64,000 nt of DNA from Gammaproteobacteria bacterium (GCA_027365225.1 DAHXNV010000005.1:27004-91003); one strand, 5' to 3'; shown: positions 40,054-49,667, numbered from the stretch's first letter. The notes: generated by a model not told the origin, from the sequence alone. Made by a program: numbers and translations.

Positions 40054-40698
40054 GGCGCTGTTAGATCCAACTGTCCGGTCGCTGCGGGCCCAGCCCGCGC
40101 GCCACGAAATCCCCTCTGTACTGCGCGCGAGGCCGTCCCTCGCCCTGCCTGCGCCGCACGGCGCGGTGCACTCGAGCCACATCCGAGGGTCGTTGCCGGC
40201 GGGGGTTCATGTGGTCGCGACCGCGTCGTCGGCATTGCCCGAGGTCAAATTTCCGTTGCTTTCCCGCAACGAATTGATGATAAAAATTGTGCCATGCCCG
40301 CAACAAAATTCATCGATTACCGGGTGCTGCGACGCCGAAGCGTGCCATCGAATCGCGGTTATGCGGTGAAGCGAGAGAAAAACGCGGTGAAATACCGGCA
40401 TAACGCATACGTGTTCATTGATCGCCACGGGCGCCCGGCCTTGCGCGGCGACCGAGCGGCCGGATGCCCGCCTGTTGCAGGTGTCCGACACCATGCTATA
40501 TTTCGGACAACGGTGATAAAACCACAACGACATTCAATGTTCGTACACACCTGCCGCACGCGTTTTTTGATGAACGCTCCGATCCTGACCGGTGGGGGGC
40601 GCGGGTGCCTGCTGTCATGTGGTTCTTCTACATCACCAAAAGCATGAGCTGCGGACTCAGGTTCCGCGTCCAACTTTTCTTCTTGGGGAGATATTCGC

Positions 40699-43569
40699 AT
40701 GGCTAACAGGAATCCGAGCAGTCCGTCCGGGGGCAGGGCCGTTCGCAGTGCCGTAAGGCGCGCGCTGGCGATCGGCGCGATCGCCGCCATGGGGGCCGGC
40801 ACGCTGGCCGCGTATGCAACACCCGCGCCGTCGCCCAAGCCGAATGCAGCCGCTGCGCAAACCGGACCGGCGGCGCCGGCAGTCGCGGCATCCACGCCGT
40901 CCGCGCTGCAGACCATCGTGGTGACCGGCACCTTGATTCCGAGGCCGGAATCCCAGACCGCGGAAGCGATCACGATCGTCAAGGCGAGACATCTGCGCAA
41001 CCTGGGCGTGACCGACGTGGAGCAGGCGGTGGACCAGGTGACCGCCAATGTGGCCGCGCCGTTCAACATCGCCCAATCCGTCGGCCAGTTCACCGGTGGT
41101 GGCACCTACGCCAACCTGCGTGATTTGGGCATCGGTCGAACTCTGGTTCTGTTGGACGGCCATCGGTTGGCCAACAACGTCCAGGTTGGCAGCGGGGTCG
41201 ATCTGAGCGGCATTCCGTTTTCCGCCATCCAAAGCGTTCAGGTGCTGCGCGAAGGCGCCTCGGCGATCTACGGCTCGGATGCCATCGCGGGCGTGATCAA
41301 CTTCATCACCAAGCGGAGTTTCCAGGGTGCGGAGGCGAATGTCGACCTGAATGACCCGCAGGAAGCCGGCGGCAGCTCGGGCGAGGCCGACTTCACCTGG
41401 GGATACGGCAGCCTGGCGCGCAACGGCTATAACGTCATGATCACCGCGAGCTACAACAGGCAGAACAGCCTGCAGGCCTCCCAGCGCTCGTTCGCGGCCA
41501 CGGGATTCAATCCGGCCCTGGGACTGACCAACCTTAACGGACCGACGGGTACGTTTCCTGGAAGTTACACCGACGCCAACGGCAATCTCTGGCAGGTGGG
41601 CTACCCGCAATGCGCCGGCAATCCGCATCTGGCGGTGTATCAGGGCGCCCCATACCTCGGCGATTGCGAATACCTCTATTCGGCCGCGGTGGACCTGCTG
41701 CCGAAGTCGAGCGAAATGTCAGGGATGATCGCCTTCACCAAGATGCTTCCGGACAACAATACGTTGCGCCTGCAGTATTTCTATACCCGCTCGAAGGTGA
41801 CCGACTACGGTGGCCCGCAGACCTTCTCGTTTGAGATGACCCCGCAGGCCGACCCGACCTACTTCCCGACGGCCGCAGAGTCGACCTGTTTCAGCAATGT
41901 GAATACCGGCGGGACATGTACCGGGGCGCCGGACCTGACCCAACCAATCACGGTCGGCTGGACTGATCCGACCAACTACCGCTACTCCGGTGATATCAAT
42001 ACTGAGCAGCGTGTGCTGTTGACGTTCTCCGGTGATAACGACGGCTGGAACTACACCTCCAGTTTCAACTACAGCGTGAACAAGAACACGTCGGACGCCG
42101 ACGCGGGATATGCCAATTACGCCGTGCTTGCGCCCACCACCGACCCGGCCACCGGGAACCAGATCCTCAGCAATCTGATCAACCCATTCGGGCCGCAAAC
42201 CGCGGCCGGCAACGCGCTGATCAACAGCTCTTATCTGAACGGCCCGTATGCGGACGGTTCCCTGCAACACTGGGGCATCAGCGCGCACGCCAGCCACAGA
42301 TTGGGTGACGCGTTCCATTCCGGACACTCGGCGGTACTGGCGGTCGGTTTCGCGGCGCACGAGGACCGCATCAATTTTGCGACCACTCCGCTGGCGGTCC
42401 CGCTGTACGACGCGCTGTTCTATGCCCCGACATCGGTGACCGGCAGCCGCAACGACCAGGCGGTGTTCGCCGAGTTGTATGTGCCGATGAGCAGCCACTT
42501 CGAGGCTACAATTTCGGATCGCGAGGATCGGTACAGCGATTTCGGCTCGACCAACAACAGCAAGTTGGCCTTGCGGTATCAGCCGTCGCGCTATGTGACC
42601 TTCCGGGCAACGGCGTCTACGGGCTTCCGGGCGCCCACGCTGACTGATTTATATACTCCGGAGACCCTGGGCGCGACTGGGGGCACGATGGGTGCTTCGA
42701 ACCCCTTGTGTGGGACGGGCAGCAAGGAGTGGACCCCGACGGTTTGCAGCTCGCAAGGTCTGGGGTTGTTCGGCGGCAACCGGAAGCTGCAGCCGGAAAC
42801 GTCGCAGAACTTCGACTTCGGCATCATCGTCGAGCCGATCACCAACCTGGGCATTACGCTGGACTACTATCGGATCAACATCAACAACGCGCTGGGCGGC
42901 GTGCCGTTCGGCGCCATTTATGCGAATCCGAACGAGTTCAGCAGCGACATCGTCACGAACAGCGCAGGAACGCTCTCGACGGCTCCAAATGCCAACACGC
43001 AATGCCCGACGTACTCGGCGTCGACCTGCGGGTATGTGCTGCAGATCACGCAAAATACGGGCGGCATCACCACCGACGGCTTCGATCTGAGTGTCAAGTA
43101 CTTCAAGCAGACGCCCATCGGCACGTTCCGCTTCCATATGGACGGGACGCTGATCACACACTACCGACTGCAGGAGTACGACGGTGGCCCGCAGGTCGAT
43201 CTGTTGGGCTGGTACAACCAAGGCAATGAGCCGGCCATCCGCTGGCAGCACAACGCGACCATCGATTGGACCAACCCCTCCGGGCGTTGGGGCGCTGGGA
43301 TCGAGAACCACTTGCTGTCGTCCTATATCGATGAAAATCCGAATGCTGACGGTCAGCAGATCAAGGTGGGCACCCAGTCGACCTGGGATGTCTATGCGTC
43401 CTACCGGCCGATTCATGGATTGGATGTGCTGTTTGGAGTCCGGAACGTGTTCAACCAGATCCCGCCGTTCTCCAACCAGGTGGGCAACTGGCCGGCGGGC
43501 TACAACCCGATCTTCTCGAACCCATTGCTGCGGACCTTTTACCTCAATCTGAAATACAGGTTCTTTTGA
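40699..43569 (+). CDS. TonB-dependent receptor
   Basis: 956 aa; signal peptide, TLIPRPESQTAEAITIV TonB-box/plug, VLREGASAIYGSDAIAGVINFITK, C-terminal aromatic beta-strand FYLNLKYRFF. Confidence 0.95.
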   Translation: MANRNPSSPSGGRAVRSAVRRALAIGAIAAMGAGTLAAYATPAPSPKPNAAAAQTGPAAPAVAASTPSALQTIVVTGTLIPRPESQTAEAITIVKARHLRNLGVTDVEQAVDQVTANVAAPFNIAQSVGQFTGGGTYANLRDLGIGRTLVLLDGHRLANNVQVGSGVDLSGIPFSAIQSVQVLREGASAIYGSDAIAGVINFITKRSFQGAEANVDLNDPQEAGGSSGEADFTWGYGSLARNGYNVMITASYNRQNSLQASQRSFAATGFNPALGLTNLNGPTGTFPGSYTDANGNLWQVGYPQCAGNPHLAVYQGAPYLGDCEYLYSAAVDLLPKSSEMSGMIAFTKMLPDNNTLRLQYFYTRSKVTDYGGPQTFSFEMTPQADPTYFPTAAESTCFSNVNTGGTCTGAPDLTQPITVGWTDPTNYRYSGDINTEQRVLLTFSGDNDGWNYTSSFNYSVNKNTSDADAGYANYAVLAPTTDPATGNQILSNLINPFGPQTAAGNALINSSYLNGPYADGSLQHWGISAHASHRLGDAFHSGHSAVLAVGFAAHEDRINFATTPLAVPLYDALFYAPTSVTGSRNDQAVFAELYVPMSSHFEATISDREDRYSDFGSTNNSKLALRYQPSRYVTFRATASTGFRAPTLTDLYTPETLGATGGTMGASNPLCGTGSKEWTPTVCSSQGLGLFGGNRKLQPETSQNFDFGIIVEPITNLGITLDYYRININNALGGVPFGAIYANPNEFSSDIVTNSAGTLSTAPNANTQCPTYSASTCGYVLQITQNTGGITTDGFDLSVKYFKQTPIGTFRFHMDGTLITHYRLQEYDGGPQVDLLGWYNQGNEPAIRWQHNATIDWTNPSGRWGAGIENHLLSSYIDENPNADGQQIKVGTQSTWDVYASYRPIHGLDVLFGVRNVFNQIPPFSNQVGNWPAGYNPIFSNPLLRTFYLNLKYRFF

Positions 43570-43593
43570 TCCTGTCAGACGCTCCGGCGTTGT

Positions 43594-43624
43594 CCGGGCA
43601 CCCGTCGTTTCGGCGGGTGCCCGG
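43594..43624 (+). other. Perfect 11-bp-stem hairpin downstream of the TonB-dependent receptor
   Basis: CCGGGCACCCG-tcgtttcgg-CGGGTGCCCGG; no T tract follows. Confidence 0.6.
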
Positions 43625-43690
43625 GCCGGACGGAGCGGGGCGTGTCCGCAGCGCTCCATCCCGCCTCGGTCACGCCGAGGATTGATTCAA

Positions 43691-43716
43691 AGCCCTGCCT
43701 TGCGCAGGGCTTTTTT
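43691..43716 (+). terminator. Rho-independent terminator
   Basis: AGCCCTGC-cttgc-GCAGGGCT followed by a T run. Confidence 0.85.
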
Positions 43717-43789
43717 ATGGCGGACCGCGGCGTGCCCACCGGGCGTATAGTGAGCATCCGAGTTCGGGTGAACGCGCCGGGGGTTCCGC

Positions 43790-44734
43790 ATGAATGCCCG
43801 CACCACGATGCTCTTGACTGCGGCGCTGCTGCCTACCCTGGCGTGGAGCGGCCCTGCGCCTGTGTCGCCCTCCAGGGGTCCTCTATCGACCGCTCGGACC
43901 CGGATCGTTCACGATCGGATCGTGGTGTCGGTGCGGATCGACAGCAAGGGTCCATTTCGGTTCCTGGTCGATACCGGCGCGAATGGCTCGATGGTCTCGC
44001 CGCGGTTGGTGAAGGCGCTGGGACTGGTTCCGGGCCCGGGCAAGCTCGAGCGGGTCGAGGGCGTCACCGGGACGCAACCCCTGCCCTGGGTGCTGATCCG
44101 GCGGCTGCGCGTGGGCCAAATCGTGAAAACCAACGTGCGCATGCCCATCTGCACCAGTCCGATCGTGACCCATCTCGATGGCATCCTCGGCATGGCGGGC
44201 TTCGGACCGGTGCGCATCGCGGTCGATTTCCGTCATGACCGGGTCGCGATCGACCGCTCGAGCCCCCGAATGCTGTGGGGCTTTCTCGATATTCACGCCC
44301 GCCGCACGCCGGGCGGTCTGTTGATGATCCCGGCGTGGGTCGGCGGGGTCCGCGTCGAGGCTGTGATCGATACCGGTTCGCCCGACACCTTGGGTAACTT
44401 TGCGCTGCGCAAGGCGTTGCTCGCCCGAGGCAGGCTGGGTGCGAGCATGCCGATCTACGGTGTCACGCGCCAGATTTCCCTCGGTGCCACGGCGGTGGCG
44501 CCCACCATGATCCTCGGGCCGGCCGAGATCGAGCACCTCCCGATCGTGTATTCGGACGTTCCGATTTTCAGGGAATGGCACCTCGAGTCCCGCCCGGCCG
44601 TGCTCATCGGCATGGATGTGCTCGGCAGCGTGGATACCCTGGTGCTCGATTATCCGCGCGCGCGGGTCTACATCCTGCCCGTGCCGCCCCCGGTCTCGAT
44701 GGCCGACGCCGATTTCGCCCTGCTCGGCGGCTGA
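43790..44734 (+). CDS. Retropepsin-like aspartic protease family protein, exported
   Basis: Two D-T-G motifs (FRFLVDTGANGS and VEAVIDTGSPDT) after a signal peptide. Confidence 0.82.
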   Translation: MNARTTMLLTAALLPTLAWSGPAPVSPSRGPLSTARTRIVHDRIVVSVRIDSKGPFRFLVDTGANGSMVSPRLVKALGLVPGPGKLERVEGVTGTQPLPWVLIRRLRVGQIVKTNVRMPICTSPIVTHLDGILGMAGFGPVRIAVDFRHDRVAIDRSSPRMLWGFLDIHARRTPGGLLMIPAWVGGVRVEAVIDTGSPDTLGNFALRKALLARGRLGASMPIYGVTRQISLGATAVAPTMILGPAEIEHLPIVYSDVPIFREWHLESRPAVLIGMDVLGSVDTLVLDYPRARVYILPVPPPVSMADADFALLGG

Positions 44735-44868
44735 CGATCCCGCCGTCGGTCTCCGCTCGGCGCCTAGTCCCTGAACCTGCCGCGCGCGCCAAGGCCGGGA
44801 CTTCTCGCCGACTACCCGCTGCTTGGGGAGTTGCGGATGCCGCCGGCCGGCGCGGCGATGCCTGCGTC

Positions 44869-45558
44869 TTACAGAAACGTACGAATGACCCCGACCGAGA
44901 ACAGATCCGGATGGGAGCCGAATGCCGTCAGCCGGTCATACTCGGCCCGCACGGCCCAGTTGCCGACATTCCACTGCACGCCCGCGCCGGCCGCGAATCC
45001 CGTGTTGGTGCGGTTCAGAGCGAACGGAGACGTGGATACCGTCGAGCAAGTTCCGCTCGAAGTGCAGTCTTGCGCCGTGAACGTTCCATGCAGGTCGCTG
45101 GTGATCCGAGACACGCCGGCCTTCACGTACACGTCGATGAAGGGCTCGGGTATGGGCAGGTAGAACAAGGCGAAGGCCGCCTCACCGGTCTGCGACAGGT
45201 GCGCGCGCGCCGCTGCGGAAGTGCCGAGGTCCACGGGCGCAACCTGCCCGCCGCCGAGATCGAAATAATCGACCTCGAGGCCGAACATCTCGAGCCCGCG
45301 CACCCCGGCGGTGAGCTGAAAGCCCGAGTCGGAACGGTGGAAGGCCGACAGCGGATTGGAACCGGAAAACGGCAGGAAATTGGAGCCCTGCGCCTGCATA
45401 TGCGCGCGGACGTAGGCGGCGCCGGCGTAGACATTGAACAGATTGGTCGCGCGAGCCGGCAGGCTGTATGCCAGGGGCGCGGCGCCGAGCAGCGTCAGCA
45501 GCGCTCCACGGAAAGTACGAGTGAATACCCGATCCGACATCATGATGCGATCCTCCAT
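44869..45558 (-). CDS. Outer membrane beta-barrel protein
   Basis: Signal peptide, alternating beta-strand pattern (NLFNVYAGAAYVRAHMQ, TGFAAGAGVQWNVGNWAVRAEYDRL), terminal aromatic residue. Start may be 45543. Confidence 0.75.
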   Translation of the reverse strand: MEDRIMMSDRVFTRTFRGALLTLLGAAPLAYSLPARATNLFNVYAGAAYVRAHMQAQGSNFLPFSGSNPLSAFHRSDSGFQLTAGVRGLEMFGLEVDYFDLGGGQVAPVDLGTSAAARAHLSQTGEAAFALFYLPIPEPFIDVYVKAGVSRITSDLHGTFTAQDCTSSGTCSTVSTSPFALNRTNTGFAAGAGVQWNVGNWAVRAEYDRLTAFGSHPDLFSVGVIRTFL

Positions 45559-45933
45559 ACAGCCATTCTTGCTGAAACGCACGTCGTCCAGGCCCGCATT
45601 CGCGTGCCTGTTGCAGTCGCGCCGCCGCGTGCTGCGGCTGGAGCGCATCCCACCTCAGAACAACGATTCGCGGCGCCTCGGGTTGACCACGCCTATCGCC
45701 AGGATCACCCGAACATCAGCCGCCCATTCACTGAATTGTACCATCCGCAATCCCGCTGTCTTTATGTTCCGACACCTGTGCGTGGCCGTCGGGTGTTGCG
45801 AAAAACGCCCGAGATCGCGCAAGATCCGACAAACCCCGGACGAGGTCACGGACCGCGCGCCAGGACCTCAGGTCGGACGTTCGTGGTTCCGTGGACAGAG
45901 TGAGTGGCAAGCAGACGGCGACTGGGAAACGTC

Positions 45934-46131
45934 ATGAAAGCCGTATTCTGGACCATGTGTCTGGTGGCGTTATGGTCGGCGTCCGTGTCGGCGGCTGTGA
46001 AACCTTCAGCCGCCGGCACGCCCCGTGTCAGTCAAGCGCCTGCTTGCGTCTCCTTCCCATCCGCTGCCACGCTCCGGACAGCTGCAGCAGGCCCCGCGCG
46101 ACGAGCGGGCGGACGATCGCTGAGCCGGTAG
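45934..46131 (+). CDS. Short exported protein, possibly truncated
   Basis: MKAVFWTMCLVALWSASVSAAVKPS... clear signal peptide; the rest is low-complexity and abuts the PIN-domain remnant. Confidence 0.35.
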   Translation: MKAVFWTMCLVALWSASVSAAVKPSAAGTPRVSQAPACVSFPSAATLRTAAAGPARRAGGRSLSR

Positions 46132-46558
46132 CGCGCTTCTGGTATACATCCGGACTGATCCCGCTGCTCGCCGAGGAGCCGGCCCGCGCGACGCTGTTGA
46201 TTCGGCTCGAGCAGGATCCTCAGATGCTGGTGTGCTGGGGCACGCGCCTCGAGATCGTCTCCGCGCTTGCGCGCCGAGAACGCGAGGGCGTTGTCGCCCC
46301 CGGGGGCATCGAGCCGGCGCGATCGGCCGCCGCGGACCTCATCGGCATGTGGCATGAAGTGGTGCCGTCGGACCTTATTCGGCGGGCGGCAGAGCGGCTT
46401 GTGTGCACACACCCGCTGTGTGCCGCCGCCAGCTTGCGGTTGGGGCGGCCGCGTGGGCGGCATCGGCCCAGGATCCCACGACGTTGGAGCTGGTTTGCCT
46501 CGATCAGCGGCTCGCCGCCGCCGCCCGGCGCGAGGGATTTCCGGTCATCGATTGCTGA
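46125..46558 (+). pseudogene. VapC-like PIN-domain toxin, frameshifted remnant
   Basis: RFWYTSGLIPLLAEEPARATLLIRLEQDPQMLVCWGTRLEIVSALARREREG...IGMWHEVVPSDLIRRAAERLVCTHPLCAAASLRLG, then in another frame AAAWAASAQDPTTLELVCLDQRLAAAARREGFPVIDC*. Confidence 0.75.
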
Positions 46559-46935
46559 GCGGAATGCGCAGTAAGGCTTGCTTTTTTTGAATCGCATCCC
46601 GCAGTGAACCAAGAGGCCGTACAACGGCGATCTCGAATCAACCGGGGCATGTGAAGCGGACTGAGCGTTTCAATTAACAAGCGCTGGATCGGGGCTCCTG
46701 CCCAGCCCTGCGCGGTTTTGGGCAAAAAGCGTGGCTTTTGCCCCAAACGCAGCTACCGGTGGCGGCCGGGTACCTCCATGGAGCAACTTCCGTGGCCGCT
46801 GGCTTCATGACTCGGGGTCGAGCCAAGGGAACGTCAAAGTCGTCCGCTGGCATTGAGGTGAGCCCGACGGATGGCATCGTAAGGGCGGTGGGCTGAGGTA
46901 TTAGGAGCCCGATGGGGTCTGGGGGAGGCGCGACT

Positions 46936-46953
46936 GGGGTGGGGTGGGGTGGG
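46936..46953 (+). other. G-quadruplex motif
   Basis: GGGGTGGGGTGGGGTGGG: four G runs with 1-nt loops. Confidence 0.7.
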
Positions 46954-47045
46954 AGCGGGACATTGTCCGACTGAGGGGCGAGCGTGGAGAGCGCGAAGCG
47001 CTATCGCCGCGAGGTTAGGGGTAGTGTCTCGGGGCGGTGCGTGCG

Positions 47046-47279
47046 TTACACGCCGAGCACCTTCAGCACCAGGGAGGCATCGGCGGCGAGCGCACGCAGC
47101 GCGGCGGCGATATTGCGCACGTTCAAGAGGCGCAGCACGCTGATGGCGAAGTTGCGCAGGCAGGCCAGTGCGCGCGGGGCGTGGCTTTTTCTGGCGCGGC
47201 AGCGATCTTCGTCAAAGGCGCGGTCGCGCACGTGATGCAGCGCTTCGATTCCCCAGCGGCCGCGGTTCAGTCGAAGACG
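47046..47279 (-). mobile_element. ISAs1-family transposase C-terminal remnant
   Basis: RLRLNRGRWGIEALHHVRDRAFDEDRCRARKSHAPRALACLRNFAISVLRLLNVRNIAAALRALAADASLVLKVLGV*. Confidence 0.8.
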
Positions 47280-47603
47280 TTAGATGACGCCAACGACCAG
47301 CAGCAGTGCCCTGTCCACCGCCTTCATCCTCTCATCATCCAGACGGCCGAATACCTCGCTGACTTTGCCGCGCGGTAGCGTCGCGATCTTGTCCACCATG
47401 ACCTGAGACAGCGCGCGCAGCCCATTGGACGGATTGGGCTCGACGGTGACGCGAAACGACGCGTTGCGCAGATGGCTGGTCACCGGGCACAGCACCACGC
47501 TGTCCAACTCCTCCAGCAGGTCCGATTGGACGACCAGGGCGGGCCGCGGCTTGCCGTAGTCCCCCTGCAAGGAAACCTTCACCAGGTCGCCTCGTTGGGT
47601 CAT
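47280..47603 (-). CDS. MazF/PemK-family toxin
   Basis: MTQRGDLVKVSLQGDYGKPRPALVVQSDLLEELDSVVLCPVTSHL...NGLRALSQVMVDKIATLPRGKVSEVFGRL. Confidence 0.9.
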   Translation of the reverse strand: MTQRGDLVKVSLQGDYGKPRPALVVQSDLLEELDSVVLCPVTSHLRNASFRVTVEPNPSNGLRALSQVMVDKIATLPRGKVSEVFGRLDDERMKAVDRALLLVVGVI

Positions 47604-47824
47604 TCCTCCCAGCCCTCAGTCTGCGACGCCGCCTCCTCGGTGAAGCGCAACACCTCGGTTTCCTCGGGGGAGCCCTTCAGGCTTCGGCACTGGCTGCGCA
47701 CGAGCGCCGCGAATTCCGGGGTGCGGGTGTCCGGCACCCAGAACTGGACCGGCCGCAACCCGGCGGCGCGCATCCGCTCCCGATGACGGCGGGTCTTGCT
47801 ATGCGTGTCATGAACCGATGACAT
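47600..47824 (-). CDS. MazE-like antitoxin (DUF3018 type)
   Basis: RRHRERMRAAGLRPVQFWVPDTRTPEFAALVRSQ; 4-nt overlap with the downstream toxin. Confidence 0.85.
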   Translation of the reverse strand: MSSVHDTHSKTRRHRERMRAAGLRPVQFWVPDTRTPEFAALVRSQCRSLKGSPEETEVLRFTEEAASQTEGWEE

Positions 47825-47843
47825 AGGAATCTCCGGCGGGTCT

Positions 47844-47883
47844 CATGTTTTATTACATGCTATCACACATGCGTATGCGCATG
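47844..47883 (-). promoter_or_regulatory. Putative promoter/operator of the MazEF-like pair
   Basis: Two inverted repeats just upstream of the antitoxin start: CATGT-tttatt-ACATG (47844-47859) and CATGCG-tatg-CGCATG (47868-47883), in an AT-rich patch. Confidence 0.45.
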
Positions 47884-47977
47884 AAATCGATCCGCCTTGA
47901 CCCTCAGGGCTCCGGCAAAGTGAATCCTAAGTTCTTGAGGTAATACCCGGGAGCGGTGGGGTTGGCTTTTGGCTCTC

Positions 47978-48091
47978 GCAAGCTTGTGGCGCTACCGGGT
48001 GGGGGACTACCGGATCTTGTGCGAGATCCAGGACGCCGCGGTGATGGTGTCGGTGGCGCAGATCGGACGTCGCCGCGCCGTATACCGGTGA
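47978..48091 (+). pseudogene. RelE/ParE-family toxin C-terminal remnant
   Basis: Reads [37 protein letters not shown], matching the RelE-family C-terminus. Confidence 0.7.
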
Positions 48092-48191
48092 GAGGCGGTG
48101 GATTCGCGCCACCAAACGGAGCCCGCAAGCCGCAGAGCCGTGACCGACTCGGACGAGGCGGGTTTTGGGGGGAAGGGCAGTGAGAGGACGC

Positions 48192-49649
48192 TCACTTTCC
48201 GGCCAGCCGCCCGTAGATCTCCACGTATCGGTCGCACTGGCGCGCCCAGGAGAAATCCTTGGCCATGCCGTTTTTCACCATGCGCCGCCAGTGCTGCGGC
48301 TGCGCATGCCAGTCGAGCGCGGTGTCGAGCGCCCACTCGAGGGCCGGGGCGTCGAAATCGTCGAACACCACGCCGGTGCCCGCGCCGCTCGCCGGATCGT
48401 AGTGCACGACGGAATCGGCGAGTCCTCCGGTGCGGCGCACGACCGGAACTGTGCCGTAGCGCAGGCTGTACAGCTGATTCAAACCGCACGGCTCGTAGCG
48501 CGAGGGCATCAGAAACAGATCCGAGGCCGCCTCGATCCAATGCGCGAGCTCGTCGTCGTAGCCGCGAGCAAACACCACGCGGCCCGGGAAGCGATCGGCG
48601 AGCTCGGCGAAGAACCGCTCGTAGGGCTCATCGCCCGCCCCCAGCGCCACCAGCGCCCATTCGCGCCGCTCGAGCACGCGCGGCAGCGCGGCGATCATCA
48701 GATCGATACCCTTTTGCGCCGCCAGCCGGCTCACGATCCCCGCCAGCGGCACCTGCGCGCCGCAGGTGAATCCCATGCGCGCGAGAAATGCGCGCTTGAG
48801 CTCGGCTTTGACGGCCAGGCGCTGCGGATCGAAGTGTTGCGGCAGATACGGGTCGTGACGCGGATCCCACAGCGAGTAATCGACGCCATTCAGGATGCCG
48901 GTGAGATCGCCGGCGCGTGCGCGCAGCGAATCCTGCAGGCCCATGCCGTACTCGTCCGTGCAGATCTCGCGGGCGTGCGTCGGGCTGACCGTCGTGAGCG
49001 CGTCGGCATAGAGAATGCCGTGGCGCAGCGGATTGACGCGCCCGGCGCGCAGATCGTCCTGATGCAGCAAGTAGGCCTGCTCAGCGAGTCCAAGATCCCC
49101 GGCCGCCTCGGCAGGGAATATGCCCTGATAGCCGATGTTATGAATAGTCAGTACGGTATGCGTGGCCGAAAACGCCGGCTCGCTTGCCAAGTGCGTCCGC
49201 AGCATCAATGGAGCGAAAGCGGTATGCCAGTCGTTGCAGTGCACAATGTGCGGGGCGAAGCCGAGCTGGGCGCACGCCAGCAGGGCGGCGCGCGTGAAGG
49301 CGAGGAAGCGCAAATGCTCGTCCGGGTCGGTGGTGTACAGCGCGGGCCGGCCGTAGAGCACCGGGCAGTCGAGCAGATACACCGGAACCGGCGAGTCCGG
49401 CAGCCGCAACTGCTCGACCGCAAAAACGTAGCGATGCGGTCCGAGCGTGACCGCGAGATTCCGCAGCCGCTCGATCGGCTCTGGGGCAAAGCGCTGCCGG
49501 TCGATCGCGGCATAGCCGGGAATGAACAAGCGGGCGTCGTGACCGCCCCGTCTCAGACACACGGCCAAGGCTCCGGCCACGTCCGCCAATCCGCCGGTTT
49601 TGCACAGCGGCGTCGCTTCCGAGGCCAGTATCGCAATGCCTAGCTTCAT
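48192..49649 (-). CDS. glgA: Glycogen synthase
   Basis: MKLGIAILASEATPLCKTGGLADVAGALAVCLRRGGHDARLFIPGY, HCNDWHTAFAPL, VPLAGIVSRLAAQKGIDLM. Confidence 0.96.
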   Translation of the reverse strand: MKLGIAILASEATPLCKTGGLADVAGALAVCLRRGGHDARLFIPGYAAIDRQRFAPEPIERLRNLAVTLGPHRYVFAVEQLRLPDSPVPVYLLDCPVLYGRPALYTTDPDEHLRFLAFTRAALLACAQLGFAPHIVHCNDWHTAFAPLMLRTHLASEPAFSATHTVLTIHNIGYQGIFPAEAAGDLGLAEQAYLLHQDDLRAGRVNPLRHGILYADALTTVSPTHAREICTDEYGMGLQDSLRARAGDLTGILNGVDYSLWDPRHDPYLPQHFDPQRLAVKAELKRAFLARMGFTCGAQVPLAGIVSRLAAQKGIDLMIAALPRVLERREWALVALGAGDEPYERFFAELADRFPGRVVFARGYDDELAHWIEAASDLFLMPSRYEPCGLNQLYSLRYGTVPVVRRTGGLADSVVHYDPASGAGTGVVFDDFDAPALEWALDTALDWHAQPQHWRRMVKNGMAKDFSWARQCDRYVEIYGRLAGK

Positions 49650-49667
49650 GCCACGGCACTCCAGGCT

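Noticed and set aside
46680-46760. Imperfect inverted repeat (GGGCAAAAAGC-gtg-GCTTTTGCCC)
   Set aside because: Bulged stem in a decayed region; cannot be tied to an IS end or terminator.
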